Part shown: piece by piece, positions 1-8,477 of the stretch | Numbering within the stretch: position 1 is the stretch's first letter | Layout: the number at the start of each line of letters is the position of its first letter | DNA from: JAVBKV01 sp031553885 | GTDB taxonomy: Bacteria > Bacteroidota > Bacteroidia > Bacteroidales > Azobacteroidaceae | DNA: 28,345 bases | NCBI GenBank assembly: GCA_031553885.1 | Contig: JAVBKV010000030.1 | Span: forward strand, 1 to 28,345 | Direction of reading: 5' to 3' | Notes under the pieces: model-generated | What the model was told of the DNA's origin: nothing | Seen by the model: the letters and a program-made list of their open reading frames with translations, nothing else | Databases searched by the model: none | Program-made: the position numbers and the translations under genes

Positions 1-109
1 TTCTCTTTTTCCTTAGCTCCAAAAGTGCGGGTTTTTATCCAAATAAGGGAAAATAACAGATACCTGATTATAAAATCCAAAAACATCGACATACAAAACG
101 CAGCTTGAC

Positions 110-142
110 AAAAAAAGAAGGCATCCTTTTGGGACACCTTCC
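110..142 (-). terminator. intrinsic terminator after the EF-G paralogue
   Basis: Read on the minus strand, an imperfect stem (GAAGG, a 2-base internal mismatch, then TCC) is followed by seven T. It lies about 30 bp past the stop codon of the EF-G-like gene, so it most likely ends that transcript. Bases 1-109 hold no gene that I can support. Confidence 0.75.
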
Positions 143-169
143 TCTATAAAGTTAATGAAAATTCGTCAA

Positions 170-2326
170 TTATTCGGCTTCTTGCTGTGCTTCATATTCT
201 TTCAGCAATTTATCCTGAACATCAGCTGGAACCAACTCGTAAGAAGCAAATTTCATAGTGAAAGAAGCGCGGCCTCCGGTAATGGAACTCAATGAAGTGG
301 AGTAATTACTCATTTCTTTGAGAGGCACCTTAGCCATGAGTTTTTCATAGCCTTTTTCGGATGACATACCCATGATCATGGCACGACGACCCTGCAGGTC
401 TCCCATTACATCTCCCATACAGTCGGCAGGAAGAGAAACTTCGACATCATAGATCGGTTCCAGAATCTTCGGACCGGCATTTTTGAAAGCTTCATTGAAG
501 GCATTCCGTCCGGCAAGCATAAACGAGATTTCATTGGAGTCTACCGGGTGCATTTTACCGTCGTAAACGATTACACGCACATCGCGGGCATACGAACCGG
601 TCAACGGGCCTTGTTCGATACGTCCCATAATTCCTTTCAGAATGGCCGGAAGGAAACGGGCATCGATGGAACCTCCCACAATACTGTTAACGAAAACGAG
701 TTTACCACCCCACTCTAATGGAACTTCCTGTACATCACGGGCCTGGATTTTGAATTCCTGTCCGTTAAATTTATAAATTTCCGGTACAGGCATTCCTTCC
801 TGATACGGCTCGACGATCAGGTGAACTTCTCCAAACTGACCAGAACCTCCCGATTGTTTTTTATGACGATAATCGGCACGGGACGCTTTGGTAATCGTTT
901 CGCGGTAAGGAATCTTCGGTTCCAGAAATTCGATCGGTAGTTTATCGTTATTTTCAATCCTCCATTTCAAGGTTTTCAGGTGGAATTCACCCTGACCGGA
1001 AAGAATGGTCTGTTTTAATTCTTTGGATTGCTCTACCACCCAGGTCGGGTCTTCCGCACGCATCCGGCTGAGGATTTCCATCAATTTTTCGGAATCGGCT
1101 TCATTCACAGCCTTAATGGCGCGACGATACTTGGAATTCGGGTATTTAATAAAATCAAACCGGTTATCGGTACCTTTGGCATTCAACGTATTTCCGGTAT
1201 TGACATCTTTCAGTTTAACGGTAGCTCCTATGTCTCCGGCCATCAATTCCGGAACTTCCATCCGGTTCTGACCTGCCACTACAAACAACTGGGCAATCCG
1301 TTCTTTGGAACCCCGGTCTTCATTCAGCATATCATCGCCGACTTTCACCTTACCGGACATCACCTTGAAATAAGAAACACGTCCGATATGCGGCTCAACC
1401 GTTGTTTTGAAAATAAAGACACTGGTGGGCGCATTCACGTCGGGTTTTATTTCTTTTCCTTCGGTATTGATATAAGCAGGTACCTTGTCAACATTAGGAA
1501 CCACATTGCCTAAAAACTCCATGGTACGGCGTACACACATATCGCGTCCGGCACATACACAGAATACAGGAAACATTCCCCGGGTCAGCAATCCCTGACG
1601 GATACCTTCCCGCATTTCATCTTCGGAGAGACTGCCCTGGTCGAAGAATTTTTCCATCAATGCCTCATCGTTTTCGGCAGCAGCTTCAACTAAGGCCTGG
1701 TGCATGGCTTCCGCTTTGTCTTTTTCCGAAGCCGGAATATCCAATACCTCAGGAACACCACCCTCGGGCTTCCATTGGTACATTTTCATTTTTAATACAT
1801 CGATCACCGCGTTGAATGATTGTCCGCAGGTAAGGGGATATTGAATAGGCACCACTTTAGCACCGTATGTTTCTTTCAACTGACTCAGGACATTATCGAA
1901 ATCACATTTATCGTGATCCAGTTGATTGACGATAAAAATAACCGGTTTATTCAGTTTTTCGGTATACCGGAACATGTTGATGGTTCCTACTTCTACCCCG
2001 TACTGGCCATTGATAACCATCAGGGCCGTATCAGTCACATTTAAAGCAGAAACAGCTCCGCCGACAAAGTCGTCCGATCCCGGACAATCGATGAAGTTGA
2101 GCTTTTTATTCATCCATTCTACACTGAATACAGTTGAAAAAACGGAATATCCGTACTCTTTTTCTACCGGAAAATAGTCACAAACCGTGTTTTTTCCGTC
2201 AATCGTACCTCTGCGTTTTATAACACCACCCTCGAAAAGCATTGCTTCTGCGAGAGTGGTTTTCCCAGAGCCAGAACTACCGATAATGGCGATGTTCTTA
2301 ATTTCATTCGTTTGATAAATTTTCAT
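170..2326 (-). CDS. fusA2: EF-G2-like translation elongation factor paralogue
   Basis: Full-length EF-G architecture of about 718 residues: N-terminal GTPase domain, then domains II-V. Seen: a P-loop GSSGSGKT near residues 16-23, G3 motif DCPGSDDF at 80-87 and G4 motif NQLD at 134-137. Canonical EF-G has DTPGH at G3; here the His that positions the hydrolytic water is Ser84. From family knowledge, Bacteroides species carry an EF-G paralogue (EF-G2 of B. thetaiotaomicron) that supports translocation without GTP hydrolysis and matters under carbon limitation, and this protein fits that type. The start is the ATG at 2326 (MKIYQTNEIKN), because the ten residues upstream look untranslated. It is monocistronic, with its own terminator at 110-142. 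Confidence 0.88.
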   Translation of the reverse strand: MKIYQTNEIKNIAIIGSSGSGKTTLAEAMLFEGGVIKRRGTIDGKNTVCDYFPVEKEYGYSVFSTVFSVEWMNKKLNFIDCPGSDDFVGGAVSALNVTDTALMVINGQYGVEVGTINMFRYTEKLNKPVIFIVNQLDHDKCDFDNVLSQLKETYGAKVVPIQYPLTCGQSFNAVIDVLKMKMYQWKPEGGVPEVLDIPASEKDKAEAMHQALVEAAAENDEALMEKFFDQGSLSEDEMREGIRQGLLTRGMFPVFCVCAGRDMCVRRTMEFLGNVVPNVDKVPAYINTEGKEIKPDVNAPTSVFIFKTTVEPHIGRVSYFKVMSGKVKVGDDMLNEDRGSKERIAQLFVVAGQNRMEVPELMAGDIGATVKLKDVNTGNTLNAKGTDNRFDFIKYPNSKYRRAIKAVNEADSEKLMEILSRMRAEDPTWVVEQSKELKQTILSGQGEFHLKTLKWRIENNDKLPIEFLEPKIPYRETITKASRADYRHKKQSGGSGQFGEVHLIVEPYQEGMPVPEIYKFNGQEFKIQARDVQEVPLEWGGKLVFVNSIVGGSIDARFLPAILKGIMGRIEQGPLTGSYARDVRVIVYDGKMHPVDSNEISFMLAGRNAFNEAFKNAGPKILEPIYDVEVSLPADCMGDVMGDLQGRRAMIMGMSSEKGYEKLMAKVPLKEMSNYSTSLSSITGGRASFTMKFASYELVPADVQDKLLKEYEAQQEAE

Positions 2327-2387
2327 GATATCAGGTATTAATAATAGATTTAACAATAAAGACTATTGTGTTTTTACAGTTGGGGCG

Positions 2388-2417
2388 CAAATTATAAATA
2401 ATCGGATAAATTAACAA
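2388..2417 (-). promoter_or_regulatory. candidate promoter of the EF-G paralogue
   Basis: On the minus strand a TTG (2417-2415) is followed after 18 bases by TATAATTTG (2396-2388). This resembles the Bacteroidetes TTG / TAnnTTTG pattern, but with one extra base in the -7 box. It would give a 5' leader of about 55 bases. Confidence 0.4.
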
Positions 2418-2451
2418 CCCTACAGACATGTTATGCAACACATTCTTAATT

Positions 2452-2489
2452 AAAAAAAGAAGGCCACCCTTGTATGGGCAGCCTTCTTC
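2452..2489 (-). terminator. intrinsic terminator after the CCC-motif/DUF2752 pair
   Basis: On the minus strand an 8-bp stem AAGAAGGC/GCCTTCTT (outer) continues past a 2-base mismatch into CCC/GGG, followed by seven T. It lies about 20 bp past the stop of the CCC-motif gene. Confidence 0.85.
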
Positions 2490-2511
2490 GTTTGTTTTTA
2501 ATATCTTTATA

Positions 2512-2901
2512 TCAAGAAAACTGATTCATAAAGAATTGTGGATCAGAAAGTGCAGCTGCTCCATAAATAATGAGCACAACAATGTTAATGATAATATAAA
2601 GGATAGAAAGGATAATTCCTATCCAGGCACAGGTTTTTCCTGTTTTCACATTGCTGTAAGAAGACTCTGTATAACCTATAGGATTGGCACTGTAAGTCTG
2701 CTCTGCAGTTTTAGCCATTACTAAAGCTATAATTCCGCAAACGAGCCCGACAATTCCGTAACAACAGCATCCGACAATAGAGATGATCCCTAAGGTTAAG
2801 ATAGCGCCGGCATTAGGCAAAGGGAACTGAGGATTTCTATAATCCTGTTGAGGAGCGTCATTTCCGTAAAGAGGTGGTTGTTGAGGTTGTTCCATGTTCA
2901 A
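2512..2901 (-). CDS. CCC-motif small membrane protein
   Basis: A 129-residue protein with a Pro/Gln/Asn-rich N-terminal tail (about 1-30) followed by two hydrophobic segments. The first contains the three-cysteine run VGCCCYG and the second is IGIILSILYIIINIVVLII. This layout matches the Bacteroidetes CCC-motif membrane proteins, which have no known biochemical role. Its start overlaps the end of the upstream DUF2752 gene by 4 bases, so the two are translationally coupled. It probably sits in the inner membrane with its proline-rich tail exposed. Confidence 0.75.
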   Translation of the reverse strand: MNMEQPQQPPLYGNDAPQQDYRNPQFPLPNAGAILTLGIISIVGCCCYGIVGLVCGIIALVMAKTAEQTYSANPIGYTESSYSNVKTGKTCAWIGIILSILYIIINIVVLIIYGAAALSDPQFFMNQFS

Positions 2902-3239
2902 AAAATTTTATGAGTAACTATTTTATAAATATAAACACCAAATACGATAACAGTACAGAATACATACATCCATTTGATGACAACAGCCCCGTTTTTGAAA
3001 CTGAATTTCAGGTGCAGTAAGGTATAAGCAACCAAAATAAAGATCGGAATTGTTGCCGGATATAGCTGTAAACTTTGAACCAAATCACCTTTAAACAAGG
3101 CCAGCATGCTCCGTTGCATACCACACCCCGGGCAGTCGTAATGAAAAAAAGCTTTACTCGGACAGGATAATAAATGATGCTCCAGCCATTCCAAAAAACC
3201 GTTGCAGGCAAGTATTATTCCATTCAAACTACAATTCAT
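2898..3239 (-). CDS. DUF2752 family membrane protein
   Basis: A 113-residue protein. The motif CPGCGMQRS (about residues 36-44) is the signature of DUF2752, and the remainder has two hydrophobic helices (about 58-76 and 88-108). It is the first gene of a two-gene unit with the CCC-motif protein; such pairs are common in Bacteroidetes. Function is unknown; the paired Cys could bind metal or form a disulfide, but nothing here proves it. A TATTTTTG box at 3264-3271 (minus strand) matches the -7 consensus, but I see no clear -33 element. Confidence 0.78.
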   Translation of the reverse strand: MNCSLNGIILACNGFLEWLEHHLLSCPSKAFFHYDCPGCGMQRSMLALFKGDLVQSLQLYPATIPIFILVAYTLLHLKFSFKNGAVVIKWMYVFCTVIVFGVYIYKIVTHKIF

Positions 3240-3319
3240 CTGCTGTTTTCAGATTTTAAGTCACAAAAATAACAAAAAAGAGTATTCTATTGTTTAAATT
3301 TTCAAATAAATCCTAAAAA

Positions 3320-5062
3320 TTATTTTGTTTCCAAGGCTTTCCAACCTGGTAATTCTCCTTTCAGACCTTTCTTTTGTATCTTTTCAAAATCCGGATGATT
3401 GACGTCCAGGTCCTGATAATAGATCAATGTCGCCTTCTGGCGGATCAGTTTGTCCTGAAGTTCCCCGACCGGAACATTTGGAATGGTGGTCTTTTTATCG
3501 ATCGACAACGAAGCAGCAATCCCTGCTGCTTGTCCCAGGGCCATCCAGCAAGGTTCCATCCGCAGGGTGGAAAATCCGATGTGACTGCCTGAAACAGGTA
3601 CCGGAATCAGCAGGTTCTCAATTTTTTTCGGAACAATTACCCCATAAGGAACCGTATAAACGGCAGAAGGATAACTCAGGAACCCGTCCAGATGGGCTTT
3701 TCCTGGTTCGCGTTTCCGGACTGCATGCGAATCCAGGGCATAGTGACTGGCTGTAATACTGGTCGAATGAACAGGCGGACGCTGACCGGGTTTTACCGGT
3801 ACCGCATCATTGGCTGTAAAAAAATATTCTCCTTTAAAACGTCTTCCTTCCCGTACATAAACCTGACGGGGGAAGTAGCCATTATCCGTATATTCGTCTT
3901 TGGCGAAGCCCCATTCCCTACATTCTTCCTTGAATTTTTCAGGTAATTCTGCATCGTTTTGTGCAAAATAGAGTAAGCCCACGATGTAATCCCTCAGTCG
4001 TTGAGCGAACTGATCACGCCAATCCCAGGAAGAAGTAGGCCAGGGCCAGTTTTCTTCAGGCAAATCGGTCGACAGGAAAGCCATGTGCTGGTTATTGGCA
4101 TCTGTTTTCGCATTAGGTAATCCGACCATATTGGTGACTTTTCCGATGCCCCATCGATCTCCTGGTATCTGGGTCTTTCCTCCGGCTTTTATAACTCTTT
4201 TGTTCTCGGCCATCATCTCCGGTGTTACTTTCAGCATTTCGACTCCGCAATGGCGACCCAAATAGACATCATCGATCAGGGAAAGGAATTCATTCCGGTT
4301 GTAATTCGCCGGTCTTTGAGGAAGAACGCGGTTCGCCGGATCATTGGTGAGGCACAACCGGTAATTGTAGGCCTGTACGGCGTTGTCTTCCTGAAAAGTA
4401 CTTCCTTCCGCTTCTTTTCCTCCCCAGTATTTGTAAACCCGGCCGGCTCCGGGCTCGTTGAATTCGTCTTTTCCTTCACGACCCGTCACAAAAGGTACCC
4501 GGGCTGCAGCGCCCAAATCACCTTCATAAGTGGCATCTACAAATACTTTTCCGGAATACGTTTCGTATTGTTTATTCGTACGGTTAAGGATCCGGACACT
4601 CACGATTTTATTGTTTTGCAAGACAATATTCTGAGGTTCCGCATCGAACTGACGCAGGGTCAGAACCGTAACCTTTCCTTTCACCTCGTCCAGCATGGCC
4701 TGGAAAGTCAGTGCTCCCACGTGGGGTTCAAAATGATACCCCTGGCTGCAATCTTTGACCTGTTTGGAATCCTTTCCGTATTTATTAACGTAGTAAGCCA
4801 GGTTCCGGTCTACAAATTCTTTAAATAAACCTGTCGTCGCTTTCCGGGTAGCAATATCGGTCGCTCCCAAGCCGTTAGCAGGCAATCCGCCGATGTTGTC
4901 GGTTCTTTCCAGAATAATGGAAGTCTTGCCTTCGCGCGCAGCCGCAATAGCGGTCATTATCCCGCCGGGAGTACCCCCGACGATAACCAGATCGTAGTTT
5001 TTTTGGGCCACAGCCGCCTGAAACAGGAAGCAAAGAATGACCCAGATAATTGATTTTTTCAT
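3320..5062 (-). CDS. secreted FAD-dependent oxidoreductase
   Basis: A 580-residue protein counted from ATG 5062. A signal peptide (MKKSIIWVILCFLFQAAVA) is followed by an FAD Rossmann motif (DLVIVGGTPGGIMTAIAAA) and the second FAD-contact stretch ERTDNIGGLPANGLG. This matches the FAD_oxidored family (PF12831) found beside glycan-degrading genes in Bacteroidetes. The substrate cannot be read from sequence; oxidation of a released sugar or an aglycone is possible. A longer reading frame upstream (to 5155) would run into the esterase gene and lacks a signal peptide, so I prefer 5062. It is the last gene of the minus-strand enzyme cluster, 13 bp after the esterase. I see no clear terminator at 3240-3319. 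Confidence 0.8.
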   Translation of the reverse strand: MKKSIIWVILCFLFQAAVAQKNYDLVIVGGTPGGIMTAIAAAREGKTSIILERTDNIGGLPANGLGATDIATRKATTGLFKEFVDRNLAYYVNKYGKDSKQVKDCSQGYHFEPHVGALTFQAMLDEVKGKVTVLTLRQFDAEPQNIVLQNNKIVSVRILNRTNKQYETYSGKVFVDATYEGDLGAAARVPFVTGREGKDEFNEPGAGRVYKYWGGKEAEGSTFQEDNAVQAYNYRLCLTNDPANRVLPQRPANYNRNEFLSLIDDVYLGRHCGVEMLKVTPEMMAENKRVIKAGGKTQIPGDRWGIGKVTNMVGLPNAKTDANNQHMAFLSTDLPEENWPWPTSSWDWRDQFAQRLRDYIVGLLYFAQNDAELPEKFKEECREWGFAKDEYTDNGYFPRQVYVREGRRFKGEYFFTANDAVPVKPGQRPPVHSTSITASHYALDSHAVRKREPGKAHLDGFLSYPSAVYTVPYGVIVPKKIENLLIPVPVSGSHIGFSTLRMEPCWMALGQAAGIAASLSIDKKTTIPNVPVGELQDKLIRQKATLIYYQDLDVNHPDFEKIQKKGLKGELPGWKALETK

Positions 5063-5075
5063 AAGAGTTATATTT

Positions 5076-6380
5076 TTACTTGAATAATAGTTTCGACATC
5101 CAGTTCCATGCTTTTCCCCATTGTTCGGGATAAGCATAATGAGCCGTTTCTTCAACGATAACTAAATCTTTAGGCGCTGTGATTACATTATAAGCCGAAT
5201 ACATGGAAGTCGGCGGACAAACCATATCGTTGAATCCGAAAGAATAAAATCCGGGAACTTTCACCTGACGGGCAAAATTGACTACATCATAATACTTGGA
5301 AGTAGCCACTTTCTGAGGCGTATTGTTGAACGCCAGGTTACCTTCGTTGAACAAATGAGGCCAGCCGCCGGCACGTCCGTTGAGGTAGCCGACCAGATCA
5401 CAAAGCGCAGGATAAAAGCACACCAATCCTTTGATCCGGGGATCTAATCCTGCCGTAACGATAGACAATGCTCCGCCCTGGCTTCCCCCTTGTACACCGA
5501 TATTCGTTCCATCAAATTCCGGCATGCTGAAAATGTAATCTACGGCACGCACACAACCTAAGTACACACGTTTGTAATAGTACCGGTCTTTGTCGTCTAA
5601 GTTATAATTCGGATAACCGTTCAACGTGCCATTACCCAGGTTGTCATACACTTTATTGTCAAGAGTCACCGGAATGCCATGAATACCGATTTCAAAGGTA
5701 ATGACTCCTTTTTCTGCAGTGGAAACATCTCCGTAGTAACCCCTGACACCGGCTCCGGGAACTTTCAATACAGCCGGATATTTACCCGGAGCTTTCGGTA
5801 CACACAAAATTCCATACAACCGGTTTCCATACCTGAAACTTTGGATATTAGCCTCATAGACATTGACTTTTTCCGTACAACGCTCGGGAAGCAGGGTCAA
5901 CCGTGCATCCATGGGAATTTTGGAAGCATCAGCTTTCGCTTTTTCCCAGAATTCAACAAAATCTGCAGGAAGCGTGGTAGTCGGCTGAATTGTTTCCGGA
6001 GCAAAACCGGCTGTTGCACGACCTTCGTATTCACTGCCGTCGTATTTGGCAAAAACCCGGCAACGAAGGAATCCTGCTTTTTTCATGGTTCCTCCATCGA
6101 TGGTCAGGCTCCCTTCTTTCAACGTAAGCGTTTCGTTTTTCAACGATTTCATCATGTCTTCAGCTACTTCATAACGAATTTCCACATTTTTCAAGGATAC
6201 ACCGTTCTTTGTTACCTGAACATTGAATTTCACTTTTTCTCCGGGTTTGTATTGCCAGTCGGCATGATCCGGAGCTAATACTACCCGGACCGGACGTTCT
6301 GCCGGTTGTGCGGAAACAGACACCGCCATCCACACCACCAGACATGCGAGCAACGACCGCATTAAATGTTGACTTTTCAT
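5076..6380 (-). CDS. acetylxylan-esterase-like (CE7/AXE1-type) alpha/beta hydrolase
   Basis: A 434-residue exported hydrolase with a signal peptide to about SVSAQ (residue 25). An N-terminal beta-rich segment of about 110 residues precedes an AXE1-type alpha/beta-hydrolase domain. The likely triad is visible: Ser300 in GGSQGG, Asp385 in GFNDMVCPP and His414 in ETAHYAYPEQ. CE7 enzymes remove acetyl groups from sugars and short acetylated oligosaccharides. In this cluster it would deacylate the glycan so that the glycosidases can act. It sits 36 bp after GH97 and 13 bp before the oxidoreductase, consistent with one operon. Confidence 0.82.
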   Translation of the reverse strand: MKSQHLMRSLLACLVVWMAVSVSAQPAERPVRVVLAPDHADWQYKPGEKVKFNVQVTKNGVSLKNVEIRYEVAEDMMKSLKNETLTLKEGSLTIDGGTMKKAGFLRCRVFAKYDGSEYEGRATAGFAPETIQPTTTLPADFVEFWEKAKADASKIPMDARLTLLPERCTEKVNVYEANIQSFRYGNRLYGILCVPKAPGKYPAVLKVPGAGVRGYYGDVSTAEKGVITFEIGIHGIPVTLDNKVYDNLGNGTLNGYPNYNLDDKDRYYYKRVYLGCVRAVDYIFSMPEFDGTNIGVQGGSQGGALSIVTAGLDPRIKGLVCFYPALCDLVGYLNGRAGGWPHLFNEGNLAFNNTPQKVATSKYYDVVNFARQVKVPGFYSFGFNDMVCPPTSMYSAYNVITAPKDLVIVEETAHYAYPEQWGKAWNWMSKLLFK

Positions 6381-6416
6381 AATTGACAGGGTTTAAATGA
6401 TTTATTTACTTGAGTT

Positions 6417-8387
6417 TTAATGAGTCGGTTTTAATTGAGCAGCCCAACCTCCGTTTCTGACCATTTTAACGGTAAGTTTCTCTCCGCTTTTTACGCTAGC
6501 GCTTTTCTTACGATAATCCATACCTTGCCTCCCTGCATTAATTCCATCTTCAAAAGAGGTCATTGCATAAGAAGTTCCCTGATTCAGAAAATCCAAGGAA
6601 ATCTCGATGGTCCGTTCGGATTCTTTTCCATTGCACATCGCGCCGATGAACCATTCATTCCCTTTCCGTTTGGCTACCACAAGGTATTCTCCCACTTCGG
6701 CAGCAAGCGAACGGGTTTCGTCCCAGGTATTCGGTACCTGCGTAATGAATTCGGTACATTCCGCATTGCGGTAATATAAGGTCGGATTATCGGCCAACAT
6801 CTGCAAACCGCTTTCAAAAATGACAAACATAGCCATCTGGTTGACACGGGTTCCCATTCCGGCATTGTTGGGACGGCGGGCGGAATATACATCCGGCTGC
6901 ATGTTCAGCATCGCTCCAGGAGTAAAATCCATCGGGCCGACAGCATTACGCATGAACGGCAGGAAAATGGTATTGTCCGGGCGGCAACCACCTCCTTGTT
7001 CCAATCCCAATACCCCTTCGTAGGAGAGTACATTCGGATAACGGTATTCCAATCCGGCAGGCTTGAACGATCCGTGGAAATCCACAAACATATTATGCTT
7101 TGCAGCTTCTTTAGCCACCCGTTCATAATAATTGACCATCCACTGGTCGCTCCGGTCCATGAAATCGATTTTCACACCCTTTACTCCCCAATCAGCAAAT
7201 GTTTTGAATAAATCGAAATGATTTTCTACGGTCAGCCAGGTCAGCCAAAGCACAATTCCCACGTTTTTGGTCTTTCCGTAACGGATCAGTTCGTGTACGT
7301 CCACTTTTGGATTCGGAGTGTACGGATCACGCGTACTTTTGGCCCATCCTTCATCCATAATGATGTATTCGATACCGTATTTGGATGCAAAATCAATGTA
7401 ATATTTATAAGTGTCCAGGTTGTATCCGGAAACAAAATTAACGTCCGGTCCGTAAGGACTGGCATCGTTCCACCATTCCCAGCTGACCAGTCCGGGTTTG
7501 ATCCAGGCTGTTTCTTTCAACTCGGAGGGAGACGCCAACCGGTAGGTCATTGTATTTTCAATCAGCTGCCCATCCTGTTTGGTAATGACAAAATAACGCC
7601 AGGGAAAACTTCTTTTTCCGGATGTTTTTGCGATGTAATCGGCTTCTTTCAGGATTTTAACACTCCGATCGCCATCGTCTCCGAATTCCAGCGGACACTT
7701 AGGAAAAACGGACTGCATGCCATTATCATTCGTTCCTTTCAGAAAAAGACAGGGATAATCGGACAGGTCGGATTCGGAGATCAGTATTTTATACGATTTC
7801 CGGGTGTCGATCAACACGGGTAGCACAGCCATTTGAGCATTCGCGTTAAAAGCCTTGGTTTCCACATGCGTGTAAGGATGTTCGTAAGCAGTCTTAAAAG
7901 AACCGGTTTGTTGAAGATGAGCTAAGTAATCTGCTGGAAAACCAATAGCAAAATCCTCACCTAAAACGAGGGATTCTTCTTTTTTATCCGTGATAAAACG
8001 GTAGGCTACTCCATCGTTGTAAGCCCGGAATTCAACGGCATAATTTCCTTTGAAATTTAATTGTAATACATTGCAATTGTTTTCTATGGTAGAAAATTTC
8101 AACGGAATCACCGGCTGAGAGGATGTTTTGATAACCGATTTCTTTTGTCCGGAAAGCTTGGGATTTTGCCCCAACACCTCGTTTGGCAGGGTCATTTGTA
8201 AGAAACAATCCTGCAAAAGCAGGTCGTTGTTGTAAGACACATTGTAGTAAATTTTATCGGAGAGTGTGATATTTACCTTGATTTCTCCGTTGGGAGAGGT
8301 TAACTCCGCTTTTTTCTGAGCGCTGGCAGTAATGACAGCGAAAAAAGCGAGAATGACAGTAAGCGGTAGTTTCATTTTGTTTGACAT
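6417..8387 (-). CDS. glycoside hydrolase family 97 (probably retaining alpha-galactosidase type)
   Basis: A 656-residue exported enzyme with signal peptide MKLPLTVILAFFAVITASA (an ATG at 8375 is an equally good start). An N-terminal beta-sandwich is followed by a (beta/alpha)8 barrel with GH97 landmarks: SWEWWNDASPYGPDVN (about 302-317), IIMDEGWA (342-349) and VKIDFMDRSDQ (405-415). The family holds inverting alpha-glucosidases (SusB) and retaining alpha-galactosidases; the latter have an Asp nucleophile in the KIDF-type motif. Asp408 is present here, with Glu457 (LSYEGV) a candidate acid/base, so the retaining branch is more likely. Specificity remains inference. Confidence 0.85.
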   Translation of the reverse strand: MSNKMKLPLTVILAFFAVITASAQKKAELTSPNGEIKVNITLSDKIYYNVSYNNDLLLQDCFLQMTLPNEVLGQNPKLSGQKKSVIKTSSQPVIPLKFSTIENNCNVLQLNFKGNYAVEFRAYNDGVAYRFITDKKEESLVLGEDFAIGFPADYLAHLQQTGSFKTAYEHPYTHVETKAFNANAQMAVLPVLIDTRKSYKILISESDLSDYPCLFLKGTNDNGMQSVFPKCPLEFGDDGDRSVKILKEADYIAKTSGKRSFPWRYFVITKQDGQLIENTMTYRLASPSELKETAWIKPGLVSWEWWNDASPYGPDVNFVSGYNLDTYKYYIDFASKYGIEYIIMDEGWAKSTRDPYTPNPKVDVHELIRYGKTKNVGIVLWLTWLTVENHFDLFKTFADWGVKGVKIDFMDRSDQWMVNYYERVAKEAAKHNMFVDFHGSFKPAGLEYRYPNVLSYEGVLGLEQGGGCRPDNTIFLPFMRNAVGPMDFTPGAMLNMQPDVYSARRPNNAGMGTRVNQMAMFVIFESGLQMLADNPTLYYRNAECTEFITQVPNTWDETRSLAAEVGEYLVVAKRKGNEWFIGAMCNGKESERTIEISLDFLNQGTSYAMTSFEDGINAGRQGMDYRKKSASVKSGEKLTVKMVRNGGWAAQLKPTH

Positions 8388-8428
8388 AATTTATTTTTTA
8401 GTTGTTCATCTTTTCTGTTGTAACATGG

Positions 8429-8460
8429 AGTCCTCCCCTGCCCCCTCCAGAGGGGGATAG
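8429..8460. repeat. GC-rich extragenic palindrome between GH78 and GH97
   Basis: In the only sizeable gap of the enzyme cluster (about 90 bp), CCCCCT at 8441-8446 and AGGGGG at 8451-8456 form a 6-bp perfect stem with a 4-base loop inside a C-rich stretch unlike its surroundings. It resembles small REP-like extragenic palindromes. It could be an mRNA-stabilising or partly terminating structure; it lacks a T-run on the transcribed strand. Confidence 0.5.
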
Positions 8461-8477
8461 CTGCGCCGACAACGGAA

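Noticed and set aside
1028..1513. 161-codon plus-strand open frame opposite the EF-G paralogue
   Set aside because: Shadow of the conserved EF-G coding sequence with no domain of its own.
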